The translations under genes and the position numbers were made by a program. The notes below the pieces were generated by a model. It was not told where the DNA came from and searched no databases. It saw nothing but the letters and a program-made list of their open reading frames with translations. Below are positions 39,011 through 48,270 of a DNA stretch of 64,000 bases, in pieces. The stretch spans positions 4,625,164-4,689,163 of the forward strand of contig NZ_CP037452.1 in NCBI RefSeq assembly GCF_007754425.1, written 5' to 3'. Origin of the DNA: Gimesia fumaroli (GTDB lineage Bacteria > Planctomycetota > Planctomycetia > Planctomycetales > Planctomycetaceae). Within the stretch, counting starts at the first letter, position 1; the number at the start of each line of letters is the position of its first letter.

Positions 39011-40393
39011 ATGATGTTCCGTGTTGAATTTGGAAAAACGGGTAAGTACTGCGATGGCGTCAATCGGCGTCATTTTCTGCAGGCGGGTGTCGCCGGAATG
39101 GGGGCAGCCAGTCTCTCTCAAATTCTCCATGCGAAAGCTCAGGCCGAGCAAAGTGGAGCCACGAAGAAAGATACCTCTGTCATTCTGCTCTGGCTCGATG
39201 GCGGTCCTAGTCATCTTGACATGTATGACATGAAACCCGAAGCCCCCAGTGAGACTCGGGGCCTCTGGAATCCGATTCACACCAATGTCCCCGGCATGGA
39301 CATCACCGAAATGTTTCCCCTGCAGGCCAGATGCGCAGATAAATTTTCCATCGTCCGTTCCCTGCATCACAATACCGGTGACCACTTTACCGGCGGACAC
39401 TGGATGCTCACCGGTCGTGGCGGCGTAAGTGGCGGCAGTACTCCCGGCCGCAATCCTTCCATCGGTTCCATGGCAACCAAAGTCCTCGGTCCGCGCGATC
39501 CCAGCATGCCCTCCTATGTTTCCGTCCCTTATGCCTCCAGCATTGGTTTGCGTCCCGGTTACTTCGGCGGAAACTTCCTGGGTGTGCAACACGATCCTTT
39601 TGTCACCGGCTCTGATCCCAACAATCAAAACTTTCAGGTTAAGAACTTAAATCTGGCGAAGGGATTATCCATCCAACGTTTGAAAGATCGCAAACAACTG
39701 CTCAAAACATTCGACACCCTGCGTAAAGACGTAGATCAGTCGGGCATGCTCAGTTCCATGGATCGGCTGGACCAGAAAGCTTACGAACTGGTCACCGGCG
39801 ATCGAGCCCGCAAGGCCTTTGATATCAATTCCGAAGACGACAAAATCCGAGATCAATACGGCCGCCATACCTGGGGGCAAAGCGTCCTGCTCGCACGTCG
39901 TCTGGTAGAAGCAGGGACCACGTTCGTTACCGTTCACTTTGGTGGGTGGGATCACCACTGGAATCTGAAAAGTGGTTACGAAAGTTATCTCCCCCGTGTC
40001 GATCAAGCGGTCAGTGCCCTGTTTGAAGATCTCGCCCAACGCGGCATGAGCAAAAAAGTGCTGGTCGTGCTCTGTGGTGAATTCAGTCGTACGCCCCGTA
40101 TGAACGATGGTGGTAATGGCGGCCCTCCCTTAAGTAAGGGAACTCCCGGCCGCGATCACTGGGGCAATTCCATGTTCTGCCTGATGGGAGGCGGCGGCGT
40201 CAAAGGGGGACACATCATCGGAGCCACAAATCGACTGGGAGAAGCCCCCGCCGATCGTCCGGTACGGCCCGGACATATTCATCACACGATTTACCGCGTG
40301 CTGGGCATGGATCCCCAGATCCACTTCCCCGATCATTCCGGCAGACCAACGGTTGCCATTGATCATGGTGAAGTCATCCACGAACTTTTTTAA
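39011..40393 (+). CDS. DUF1501 protein with Tat signal
   Basis: A 460-residue exported protein of the DUF1501 family, which has an alkaline-phosphatase/sulfatase-like fold and is abundant in planctomycetes. The Tat motif is NRRHFLQAGVAGMGAASL at about 18-35. The fold begins with VILLWLDGGPSHLDMYDMKP. Further blocks are DHFTGGHWMLTGR, VHFGGWDHHWNL and GEFSRTPRMND. AAGGA sits five bases before the ATG. Unlike the other DUF1501 gene in this window it is not paired with a DUF1549/DUF1553 gene. It heads a run of same-strand genes up to 43559. Confidence 0.93.
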   Translation: MMFRVEFGKTGKYCDGVNRRHFLQAGVAGMGAASLSQILHAKAQAEQSGATKKDTSVILLWLDGGPSHLDMYDMKPEAPSETRGLWNPIHTNVPGMDITEMFPLQARCADKFSIVRSLHHNTGDHFTGGHWMLTGRGGVSGGSTPGRNPSIGSMATKVLGPRDPSMPSYVSVPYASSIGLRPGYFGGNFLGVQHDPFVTGSDPNNQNFQVKNLNLAKGLSIQRLKDRKQLLKTFDTLRKDVDQSGMLSSMDRLDQKAYELVTGDRARKAFDINSEDDKIRDQYGRHTWGQSVLLARRLVEAGTTFVTVHFGGWDHHWNLKSGYESYLPRVDQAVSALFEDLAQRGMSKKVLVVLCGEFSRTPRMNDGGNGGPPLSKGTPGRDHWGNSMFCLMGGGGVKGGHIIGATNRLGEAPADRPVRPGHIHHTIYRVLGMDPQIHFPDHSGRPTVAIDHGEVIHELF

Positions 40394-40421
40394 GCTACCA
40401 GCGAACAGATCGACTTTCATC

Positions 40422-40697
40422 GTGTCACAAACGCCAACAGAACTGCATCCCCCTGCAGCCGGACCATCAAAACACCAGTGGGGCTGGTTCACATTGCTGA
40501 CGGTCGCACTGGGACTGCTCTGGCTGGTCGTTTTTCCGGAACTGGCTCGTGTGCCTCAGTTGCGTTCGGAAATTGATTTTCTGGAAGAGAAACAGATTGA
40601 CCCGACCGCCATGTTCTATTCCGATCTTGAGACGATTGAGGACACCGTACAAAACATCCACGATTTTCATCGGGAAAATCCGCAAGCATTATGGTAG
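40422..40697 (+). CDS. Small single-pass membrane protein, unknown
   Basis: A 91-residue protein starting at a GTG 28 bp after the DUF1501 stop; the frame is open further upstream inside that gene. A hydrophobic helix (WFTLLTVALGLLWLVVFPEL) lies near 22-41. A short charged tail (VPQLRSEIDFLEEKQIDPTA) follows. This resembles the small septum/membrane-type proteins often missed in annotation, but no family is recognised. The start has no clear ribosome-binding site, so the N-terminus is uncertain. Confidence 0.5.
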   Translation: MSQTPTELHPPAAGPSKHQWGWFTLLTVALGLLWLVVFPELARVPQLRSEIDFLEEKQIDPTAMFYSDLETIEDTVQNIHDFHRENPQALW

Positions 40698-40763
40698 AGT
40701 AGCTCGGTGAGTGCCCCTCTGCAAAGAACACGAACATCGAACGACGTTACCTGAGCCTGACAC

Positions 40764-41303
40764 ATGGATCAAAATCAATTTCAAGCAGCATTGGCCACTT
40801 TCCCCTCCTCACGGGGAAAAACGTTAGACAAGCTCTCAGAAGAGCGACCGGTCCTCGTCGTCTTTCTCAGGCATGGCGGCTGTCCTTTCTGCCGTCAGGT
40901 TTTGGATCAACTGCACGCGCTGTCCGAGCAAATTGAACAACGAAATCTGCAATTGGCCATCGTACATATGATGGACAACGAGCAGGCCGATCAATTACTA
41001 TCCCGCTACGACCTGCAGAACGTGCAGCATTTCAGTGATCCGGAACGCAAACTCTACGAACTCTTCCAAGTCAAACGGGGGAACCTCTCGGAAACCATCG
41101 GCCCTGCTATCTGGTGGTCCGGTTTTAAAACGACGATTCTCTCCGGCTATCTGCCTGGTATTCCCGGAAAAGATATTCAACAACTGGGTGCCGCGGTTAT
41201 TCTTGACCAGAGTCGTGTCATCGCCAGCCACTTCTCACAAAACTCGGCGGATCTCCCAGACTGGGATGAACTCCTAGCCTGCGAGATCCCCCACGATCAA
41301 TGA
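40764..41303 (+). CDS. Peroxiredoxin-like AhpC/TSA-family protein
   Basis: A 179-residue thioredoxin-fold protein. The redox motif is Cys40-Pro-Phe-Cys43 in FLRHGGCPFCRQVLDQL. The later segment LYELFQVKRG and PGIPGKDIQQLGAAVILDQ match the PRXL2/SelL-like group of peroxiredoxin-related proteins. It probably reduces peroxides or protein disulfides in the cytoplasm, as no signal peptide is present. It lies in a plus-strand run from DUF1501 to the DapA-like gene with gaps of 66 and 105 bp. Confidence 0.85.
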   Translation: MDQNQFQAALATFPSSRGKTLDKLSEERPVLVVFLRHGGCPFCRQVLDQLHALSEQIEQRNLQLAIVHMMDNEQADQLLSRYDLQNVQHFSDPERKLYELFQVKRGNLSETIGPAIWWSGFKTTILSGYLPGIPGKDIQQLGAAVILDQSRVIASHFSQNSADLPDWDELLACEIPHDQ

Positions 41304-41408
41304 CACCTTGATTTCCAATTGAAAACCAAACCTGTCATAATAGTCAAACAAGAGTTAATAGACTTACAGTTCACCTTGAATTTACACTCCCGTAACAGAC
41401 AGAAAAAG

Positions 41409-42446
41409 ATGTCAGACTTCCCTGAAACCATTGATGACGTAGAACAGTTAGATGAACTCCTCAGCCGCCCGACTCCCCGGGTCATTCAGGCACTAAAGCA
41501 AACGGAAGGCGATCTGATTCTGCTCGGCATCGCCGGTAAAATGGGACCGACGTTAGCCCGCATGATCATTCGCGCCGACGAAGCAGCCGGCCTCCAGCGG
41601 CATATTCTTGGCGTAAGTCGCTTCTCCGATGAATCGAGCCGACAACCACTGGAAGATCTGGGCATTGAAACCATCAAAGGAGATCTGCTCGACACCGACT
41701 TTATCAACAGTCTGCCCGATGTCCCTAATGTAATTTATATGGCAGGCATGAAATTCGGTGCGACGGGTAATGAATCGCTGACCTGGGCGATGAACACCTA
41801 TCTGCCGTCCCTTGTTTGTAACAAATATCGCAACAGTCGCATCACCGCGTTTTCGACGGGAAATATTTACGGTCTGGTTCCCGCTTCCGGTCAGGGTTCC
41901 GTCGAAACTGATAAACCAGACCCTGTGGGTGAGTACGCGATGAGCTGTCTGGGACGCGAACGAATGTTCGAACACTTCAGCCGGACTTTGAATATCCCGA
42001 TGACCATTGTTCGCTTGAACTATGCCACCGAATGCCGATACGGCGTACTCGTTGATCTCGCACTGCAGGTGTATCAGGAACAGACGATCGATATTTCCAT
42101 GGGCTATGTTAACGTCATCTGGCAAGGCGACGCGAACGCGATGACGCTTTGCGCCCTGCCCGACGGCACATCGCCCCCTTACTACCTGAATGTCGCTGGC
42201 CCCCAGATTTTAAAAGTCCGTGAGATCTGCGAACAGTTTGGAACGCTGTTCGGCAAACAACCCAAATTCACTGGAACCGAAGCCGAAGATGCGTTACTCA
42301 ATAACGGCCAGCAGGGACATCAGCGTTACGGCGCCCCCTTGGTCGAAGTAGAACAGATCATTCACTGCATTGCCGACTGGATTCAGAACGAACGTCCTTT
42401 GCTCGGTAAACCAACCCATTTCGAATCGCGCAGCGGTAAGTTTTAA
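41409..42446 (+). CDS. NAD-dependent epimerase/dehydratase-like protein lacking the YxxxK lysine
   Basis: A 345-residue extended short-chain dehydrogenase. The nucleotide site is LLGIAGKMGPTLAR (38-51). VIYMAGMKFGATGNE and FSTGNIYGL are the expected following strands. The catalytic pair YxxxK reads YAMSC, with Tyr176 kept and Lys replaced by Cys180, so normal SDR chemistry is doubtful. The frame is open 30 codons upstream; ATG 41409 gives the usual short N-terminus. The DapA-like gene follows after 51 bp, pointing to a joint role in converting a sugar acid or keto acid. Confidence 0.85.
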   Translation: MSDFPETIDDVEQLDELLSRPTPRVIQALKQTEGDLILLGIAGKMGPTLARMIIRADEAAGLQRHILGVSRFSDESSRQPLEDLGIETIKGDLLDTDFINSLPDVPNVIYMAGMKFGATGNESLTWAMNTYLPSLVCNKYRNSRITAFSTGNIYGLVPASGQGSVETDKPDPVGEYAMSCLGRERMFEHFSRTLNIPMTIVRLNYATECRYGVLVDLALQVYQEQTIDISMGYVNVIWQGDANAMTLCALPDGTSPPYYLNVAGPQILKVREICEQFGTLFGKQPKFTGTEAEDALLNNGQQGHQRYGAPLVEVEQIIHCIADWIQNERPLLGKPTHFESRSGKF

Positions 42447-42497
42447 CACAGCCACTTCACGCACCGCCAAATCGAATTCACACAGGAAAGCAGGATT

Positions 42498-43559
42498 GTG
42501 AACTCCTCTCTCATCACACAAATATTACAACAGGGAACTGCGATTCCCGCACATCCTCTGGCACTCACATCGGCCCGCAAACTGGATGAACGCCGCCAGC
42601 GAGCGCTTTCACGCTATTACATCGCCAGTGGCGTTGGTGGTCTGGCGGTTGGCGTACATACGACGCAATTTGAAATCCGTGAACCAGGCATTGATCTCTA
42701 TCAGCCGGTGCTGGAACTCGCAGCGGAAGAAATGAACCGTGCCGACGAACAACGGAGCGTTCCCCTGTTGCGTGTCGCCGGCATCTGTGGGGAAACCGCA
42801 CAAGCCACGAAGGAAGCGACACTCGCCCGCGACGCCGGATATCACTTTGGATTACTCAGTTTGTCGGCACTGAAACAGGCCGATGAACAGACATTGATCG
42901 CACATTGCAAAGCAGTCTCGGAAATCATTCCCGTATTCGGATTTTATCTGCAACCGGATGTCGGCGGTCGCCTGCTCCCCTACTCATTCTGGCGGCGCTT
43001 CTGCGAAATTGAAAACATCGCCGCAATCAAGATGGCTCCCTTCAACCGGTATCACACTCTCGATGTCGTTCGCGCTGTCGCGGAATCAGGTCGTGAAGAC
43101 ATCGCCCTCTATACCGGCAACGATGATAACATCGTGCTTGATCTCGTCACTCCATATCGATTTCATTCCGATGGCAAAACAATCGAACGCCGAATTGTGG
43201 GTGGCTTACTTGGTCACTGGGCAGTCTGGACCAAGAAAGCCGTTGAGATTCTCAAAGAATGTCAACAGGTCGCCAAGTCAGAAACGGCAATTCCGCTCTC
43301 CATACTACACCGCAACACCGAAGTCACCGACTGCAATGCTGTCCTGTTTGATGTTGCCAATCGTTTTGCGGGTTGTATCCCCGGCGTCCATGAAGTGCTC
43401 AGGCGACAGGGGCTGCTGGAAGGCATCTGGTGCTTGAATCCCAAAGAAACGCTCGGCCTCGGACAATTGGCTGAGATCGAGCGGATCTACGAATCCTATC
43501 CGCATCTGAATGACGATGCGTTCGTCGCAACGCATCTCTCCGACTGGCTGAGTGGCTGA
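42498..43559 (+). CDS. DapA-family aldolase/lyase
   Basis: A 353-residue TIM-barrel protein of the dihydrodipicolinate synthase family. The Schiff-base Lys is in NIAAIKMAPFNRY. The Tyr of the active site is in FGFYLQPDVGG. VGGLAVGVHTTQFEI is the variant of the usual GGTTGE strand, and the missing Thr-Thr-Gly-Glu pattern suggests it is not DapA itself but a keto-acid aldolase-like member. The start is a GTG preceded by AGGAAAG. It follows the epimerase-like gene and ends the plus-strand run. Confidence 0.85.
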   Translation: MNSSLITQILQQGTAIPAHPLALTSARKLDERRQRALSRYYIASGVGGLAVGVHTTQFEIREPGIDLYQPVLELAAEEMNRADEQRSVPLLRVAGICGETAQATKEATLARDAGYHFGLLSLSALKQADEQTLIAHCKAVSEIIPVFGFYLQPDVGGRLLPYSFWRRFCEIENIAAIKMAPFNRYHTLDVVRAVAESGREDIALYTGNDDNIVLDLVTPYRFHSDGKTIERRIVGGLLGHWAVWTKKAVEILKECQQVAKSETAIPLSILHRNTEVTDCNAVLFDVANRFAGCIPGVHEVLRRQGLLEGIWCLNPKETLGLGQLAEIERIYESYPHLNDDAFVATHLSDWLSG

Positions 43560-43800
43560 TTCGATTCGCCATTTGATGAGCAATCTTTTAGAGAAAAACA
43601 GTGATCGGTTTCCATTTCTCCTCGATAAAACTTGAGTCAAAAATCAATTAGATGGTTCATAACCCAAGTTTGAACCCGGGGTTGACGATAATGATAATAC
43701 CGGTTAATTAATGGGTCTACTCTCCTTAGAGGCCTCTCCCAACCGATCCTATTATGTAAATCATATTCAGGTAAGCATTTACCGACGAAGGACCGTCAAA

Positions 43801-44184
43801 ATGTTTGATGATAATACCACCCGTATTCTGCAGGAAGCAGTCAACGAGATGTTAGTCTGGGTTGGTTTTGGTACTTTAGTCGGTCTGGCAGCCAAAGCCA
43901 TCATGCCAGGAAAAGACCCGGGCGGCGCGGTCAGCACCCTGTTAATGGGCATTGGTGGCAGTGTGGTCGGCTGTGGCATCCTCACATTTTTCTGGGATGG
44001 TGCCCGTGTCACGCCAATCAGTACGCTGGGATTTCTAGCGGCAACCGGTGGGGCATTTATCCTGTTATTCTTCTATCGCCTACTCTCCGGCTCCTTTTTT
44101 GCCGAAGCAGAAGATGGCGAACGCTGGCTGCACAGACGCCGAAGACGCCGTCGTTCACGCGAGTTAGCCGACGAAACCTACTAA
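43801..44184 (+). CDS. GlsB/YeaQ/YmgE-like membrane protein
   Basis: A 127-residue membrane protein with three hydrophobic segments: VWVGFGTLVGLAAKAIMPG, STLLMGIGGSVVGCGILTFF and LGFLAATGGAFILLFFYRL. The pattern of Gly-rich helices and the PGKDPGG turn is that of the transglycosylase-associated/YeaQ family, linked to stress in other bacteria. The tail is very basic (RRRRRRSREL). An in-frame start 30 codons upstream exists, but ATG 43801 gives the usual short N-terminus. Confidence 0.82.
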   Translation: MFDDNTTRILQEAVNEMLVWVGFGTLVGLAAKAIMPGKDPGGAVSTLLMGIGGSVVGCGILTFFWDGARVTPISTLGFLAATGGAFILLFFYRLLSGSFFAEAEDGERWLHRRRRRRRSRELADETY

Positions 44185-44272
44185 ATCTCGCACAAACGGA
44201 TCGCTCAATCCCAATATAAGTCAAAACTGGCGAGAATTTCGTGGGGATCCAGTTTGAGATAATTTCTGTCTC

Positions 44273-44300
44273 TTGCTTGCACGATGCAAGTCAATATACT
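44273..44300 (+). promoter_or_regulatory. Sigma-70-type promoter of tRNA-Leu
   Basis: TTGCTT at 44273-44278 and TATACT at 44295-44300 are 16 bases apart. A second TATACT is at 44302-44307. The first puts the transcript start about 12 bases before the mature tRNA. TTGCA-CGA-TGCAA (44277-44289) is a small dyad overlapping the promoter. Confidence 0.6.
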
Positions 44301-44319
44301 ATATACTCTTAGAAGTCAT

Positions 44320-44404
44320 GGCCGAGTGGCGGAATTGGCAGACGCACGGGACTTAAAATCCCGGGTCCGTAAAGGGCGTGCGGGTTCGAGTCCCGCCTCG
44401 GCTA
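44320..44404 (+). tRNA. tRNA-Leu (anticodon UAA)
   Basis: An 85-nt tRNA. The acceptor arm pairs GGCCGAG (44320-44326) with CTCGGCT (44397-44403) including one G-U pair, followed by discriminator A at 44404. The anticodon stem CGGGA/TCCCG encloses CTTAAAA, with anticodon TAA at 44354-44356. A long variable arm, GCGGG-TTCGAGT-CCCGC T-arm and no encoded CCA complete it. It reads UUA (and UUG by wobble). Confidence 0.97.
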
Positions 44405-44533
44405 TTGCTTTTTGATCCAGGTCTAACCGTCTTATTTTATGTGACTGGTTTTCTTTCCCCCCCTCAAACACCTGGAGAATCGACGGGGATCATTAGGCAT
44501 CCCACCATCTGCATGGGGAGCTTGACGAGCTGT

Positions 44534-46852
44534 CTAAACCGTACTCAGCTCTCCCTGACTTGCCTGCTGTTGAATGACTTCGAGCAACTGCTTTCGATCA
44601 ATGGGCTTGGTTGTAAAATCAGAGCAGCCGACGTCCAGACATTTTTTGCGGTCTGTTGACATGGCGTGCGCCGTTAAGGCGATGATCGGTCCTGCATAAC
44701 CAACCTCACGCAATTTCTGAGTAGATATATAACCATCCATCACCGGCATCTGCATATCCATCAGGATCACATCAAACGGGCGATTTTCATTCAGAGCCAT
44801 CGTTGCCAGTTCAAAAGCGATCTTGCCGTTATTGGCAATCGTGACTTTCGCGCCTGCCTTTTTCAGGATAAAACGAATCAACCGTTGATTATCCAGCCCG
44901 TCCTCAGCCAGTAGAATATCATAATTTTGAAGCGAAATCTCCAGGTCATTACTCACCGTTTCAGTACCGTTCGAAGATATCGTTTGTTGCGTTACTTCCA
45001 CCATCCGCAACTGATTTAATGAGCCGATTCCGATGGTGAATGAAAATGTGCTCCCCTCACCAATGGTACTCGACACGGAAATTGCTCCCCCCATTGCTTC
45101 GATCAGCTTTTTACTGATGGTGAGCCCCAGTCCTGTTCCGCCGTACTTGCGCGTTGTTGATATATCCGACTGTGCAAATGGCTGAAAGATCGTCTCCAGT
45201 TTTTCTTTATCAATCCCGATTCCGTTGTCGATAATATCGAATTGCAGTTTCGGTTCCGCATTTGATGCCTGCAAGAGTTGAACAACGATTTTAATTTTTC
45301 CTTCGGATGTGAACTTGATTGCATTACTCACAAGATTGATCAGGACCTGTTGTAGCCGTGTCGGGTCTGTCTGGATCGTTTCCGGGACAGGGCTATCGAA
45401 CTGAATTTCGATTTCCAGGTTTTTACGATCCGCTTGAACACGCATTACCGAGTAAACATCAGCCAGGATTCGCGAGGGAGAACAGTCAATACATTCCAGT
45501 TCCAGCTTGGCAGATTCGATTTTTGACAGGTCCAGAATCTGGTTAATCAATGTCAGCAGATACTCCCCGTTCTGCTTGATAATACTGGTCGATTCAATGT
45601 CATCCTTATCAATAATCTTAGTCAGCAGGATTTCTGAAAAACCCAAAATCGCCGTCATTGGTGTGCGAATTTCATGACTCATATTCGCCAGAAATTCGCT
45701 CTTGGCTCGATTGGCTGCCTCAGCACTTTCCTTCGCTTTGGCCAGTTCACTTTTTGTATTCTTCAGAGATTTATAGATCAAAATTCGTTCGGTGATGTCT
45801 GCAGAGAATTTCACAACCTTGTAAGGTTTCCCATTCAGATCAATGATTGGAGTGTAAGAAGCATAAATCCAGACGACATTGCCATACTTTCCGACGCGTT
45901 TGAACTCGCCCGTAATATGTTCTCCTTGAGCAAGTCGTTTCCAGAATTCACGATACTCTCGTGAACGAACATCTTCCGGAGCCACAAACATCGTGTGTTT
46001 TTTGCCAATCACTTCCTCTCGGCTATAACACATCGATTCCATAAACTTATCATTGGCGTCGATAATCCTACCATCAATATCGAATTCAACCACCATCTGT
46101 GATTTACCAATTGCCGCAATCTGATACTTGAAATCTTCGTTTTGCAGGTGTTGATGACGCATATAAGAACCCAGCTTGTGGGCATACCAGATCGTGCTCA
46201 ACAAAATCAGAAAAACCACGCTGGCAAGTACAAGTTCGATCGTACCAATCTGCTGGGCCCGCGATTCCTCGCTACCAAATCGAGCGGACTGAATCTGCCG
46301 TACGGAATCACAGAGTTCCCCGATCGATGTTAAGGCAACCGAAAAAGATTGATCCATCTTTGCCATTCCGATTCCAGCGGACTCTCTCTTGTTCTGCTTC
46401 AGTTCCTGAAAAACAAAATTCGCCTGGTTGTAGATATCGGAGACCTGACCATCGATTTGCTTGAGCTGTTGAGAGAGTTCCAAAAATGCCTTCTCGCTCG
46501 TTTTGTCGTTTTCTTTTTTTGCCAGGTCTTCCAGGTTTTTATTCAAAGAGAACTTGAATTCCTGATATGCTGCATCGAGACGACGCGACTCGGATTTGAT
46601 ATCACCCGATTCGAAAACATTATTTCCCGGTGCATTCACGGCCGCTGCAAGTTGATTCAACCGGGAATACTCACTGACTCGATCCATCCAGACAATATTT
46701 TCACGAACGGAGTCTGTATAAATTCCCAGCAAGGAGTGCCCCAGGAAAAGTGACGCAGCTAATGTCAAAATATCGAGTCCCGCCAGAAAGTAGTACAGAT
46801 AGTACCACCTGAAATTGGAAGACTTGTATTTATATACGTGATCACCCACCAC
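44534..46852 (-). CDS. Hybrid sensor histidine kinase (4-helix sensor, PAS, HisKA, HATPase, receiver)
   Basis: A 772-residue membrane sensor. One helix at about 17-40 and another near 203-222 (IELVLASVVFLILLSTIW) bracket a helical periplasmic sensor of the 4HB/MCP-like type. A PAS domain (about 240-355) precedes HisKA with the phospho-His in FLANMSHEIRTPMTAIL. The ATPase has NLVSNAIKF, DNGIGI and GGTGLGL. A receiver (about 655-765) has its acceptor Asp in ILMDMQMPVMDGY. Two GTG codons open the frame; AAGGAG lies before both, favouring the second (46849). It is closely related to the hybrid kinase at 50887-52581. No output regulator is adjacent in its strand. Confidence 0.94.
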   Translation of the reverse strand: MVGDHVYKYKSSNFRWYYLYYFLAGLDILTLAASLFLGHSLLGIYTDSVRENIVWMDRVSEYSRLNQLAAAVNAPGNNVFESGDIKSESRRLDAAYQEFKFSLNKNLEDLAKKENDKTSEKAFLELSQQLKQIDGQVSDIYNQANFVFQELKQNKRESAGIGMAKMDQSFSVALTSIGELCDSVRQIQSARFGSEESRAQQIGTIELVLASVVFLILLSTIWYAHKLGSYMRHQHLQNEDFKYQIAAIGKSQMVVEFDIDGRIIDANDKFMESMCYSREEVIGKKHTMFVAPEDVRSREYREFWKRLAQGEHITGEFKRVGKYGNVVWIYASYTPIIDLNGKPYKVVKFSADITERILIYKSLKNTKSELAKAKESAEAANRAKSEFLANMSHEIRTPMTAILGFSEILLTKIIDKDDIESTSIIKQNGEYLLTLINQILDLSKIESAKLELECIDCSPSRILADVYSVMRVQADRKNLEIEIQFDSPVPETIQTDPTRLQQVLINLVSNAIKFTSEGKIKIVVQLLQASNAEPKLQFDIIDNGIGIDKEKLETIFQPFAQSDISTTRKYGGTGLGLTISKKLIEAMGGAISVSSTIGEGSTFSFTIGIGSLNQLRMVEVTQQTISSNGTETVSNDLEISLQNYDILLAEDGLDNQRLIRFILKKAGAKVTIANNGKIAFELATMALNENRPFDVILMDMQMPVMDGYISTQKLREVGYAGPIIALTAHAMSTDRKKCLDVGCSDFTTKPIDRKQLLEVIQQQASQGELSTV

Positions 46853-47073
46853 GAACTCCTTCGGAATTTTACTGTAAAAATGAGGCTGATAGTTTTACAC
46901 CTTCACAATACCATAGATCACTCTCAGATTTCCGGATGAGGTATAAGTCTCAAACAGAGGATAAATGACTGAAATGCCAACAAAATAAATTTTCCGAAAC
47001 TGGAAAAGTCGATACATTCGAAAATGCTGCCCCCTGACAACGCGCCAGAATGAGGTAAAACAATTCAGTCATT

Positions 47074-47960
47074 ATGTTCAGTGCGCGAATCATTCAGTTT
47101 AGCCTGGTGTGTATCATTCTGTGTGTGTGAGCGCAGAACGCTTGAACGCGGAAGACCCAGAATTTTACCAGTCTCATGGCACACTTTTTTTATGGAGCTT
47201 GTGCCCCACAGTATCGGGAGGCCCTGATCTTGATGAACCACTGGTGACAGACCGGCCTGATTTTACAGAAGCTGCAGTGACCGTAGGAAAAGGTGTGTCA
47301 CAACTCGAATTCGGATATACCTACACGTCAACGACTGATGGTACGGATAGCGTCGAGTCGCATTCCTTTGGAGAAGCCTTATTACGATATGGGATTCTTG
47401 AGGACTGGTTAGAATTTCGCATTGCTGTGTTTCCTGTTCAGGAACTGACGGTATTTGAAGGCACATCCAACTCGACTGCTGGGCACGAAGACTTATATAC
47501 CGGCTTCAAACTTGCTTTGACTCCACAAGCCGGGCTCTTGCCAGAGATGGCACTGATACCACAAATGAATATTCCGACAGGCAGCAAGGCGTTCACAGTC
47601 GATAAGGTCGAGCCAGGTCTCAACTGGATCTATGCGTGGGAGCTGAACGACTTCATCTCAACGGCCGGCTCAACTCAGGGAAATCGAAGAATTGACGTCA
47701 CGACCGGGAAAGCATATTTAGAAATGGCCCAATCGTGGACTGTGGCTTATAGCTTGAGTGAAGCGCTGGGCGCATACACGGAATGGTTTGCCCTCATCCC
47801 CAGCGGCGCAGAAAACGTTCATACTCAGCACTACTTCAACGGCGGGTTTACCTGGCTAATCAACAACAACATGCAATTTGACATTCGTGCTGGTGTCGGA
47901 TTAAATCATGCAGCCGACAACTATTTTCTTGGGACAGGCCTCTCAATCCGATTTCCTTAG
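47074..47960 (+). pseudogene. Porin-like/transporter outer-membrane protein, signal peptide out of frame at a (TG)5 tract
   Basis: An ATG at 47074 encodes a good signal peptide, MFSARIIQFSLVCIILCV, but the frame stops at TGA 47128-47130 inside (TG)5. The remaining body (about 278 residues to the stop at 47960) is open in another frame back to a GTG at 47109 and has no signal peptide of its own. Deleting one TG unit joins the frames to give ...CVSAERLNAED. The body has the VTDRPDFTEAAVTVGKGVSQ and FEFGYTY-type start, here LEFGYTY, and a C-terminal strand ending in RFP, as in metA-pathway/phenol-degradation-like transporters. The gene may be phase variable, recently broken, or contain a sequencing error. 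Confidence 0.7.
47120..47129 (+). repeat. (TG)5 dinucleotide tract inside a signal-peptide coding region
   Basis: Five TG units at 47120-47129 are followed by AG. Removing one unit fuses the upstream signal peptide to the downstream body. Five units is short for a contingency locus, so slippage is possible but not expected to be fast. Confidence 0.8.
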
Positions 47961-48270
47961 ACAAAATCTGCTGAGATCCTGAAGCCATCAGCACGCAAAA
48001 CCACATGCTTCCTCCCAATAACACACTCAAGAAAAAACCACTGTTGCGTCATTTCAGGATCACGTATATTTACTTCTCTTATTCACACAAAAACAAATTT
48101 TCAAAAACGGGGTTTATCTATTGGCCTGAAAAAGGCATAATTGCTTATCTCTGTCCCTTAACATGAATTGTTTTTGCCAAAGGATCTGAATCCGGAGCAA
48201 CAATCAGACGAGTGGATGTTTTTTCTGGAATAGATTTTCTTTCTATTCCATCAATGAACAGGGACAGTCT
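47961..48270. other. 310-bp intergenic region, no gene seen
   Basis: The region is AT-rich and has no convincing open frame. Its only clear structure is the dyad at 48226-48250 described separately. It should contain the promoter of the FixL-type kinase. Confidence 0.55.
48226..48250 (+). promoter_or_regulatory. 9-bp inverted repeat upstream of the FixL-type kinase
   Basis: TGGAATAGA (48226-48234) and TCTATTCCA (48242-48250) are perfect inverted repeats with a seven-base spacer. They lie 20 bp before the kinase ATG and just upstream of its AGGGA ribosome-binding site. The dyad may be an operator or an RNA hairpin affecting translation. Confidence 0.55.

Noticed and set aside
43682-43710. Promoter with TTGACG upstream of the YeaQ-like gene
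   Set aside because: The -35-like hexamer is good, but at a 17-base spacing only TAATTA is found, a poor -10 element.
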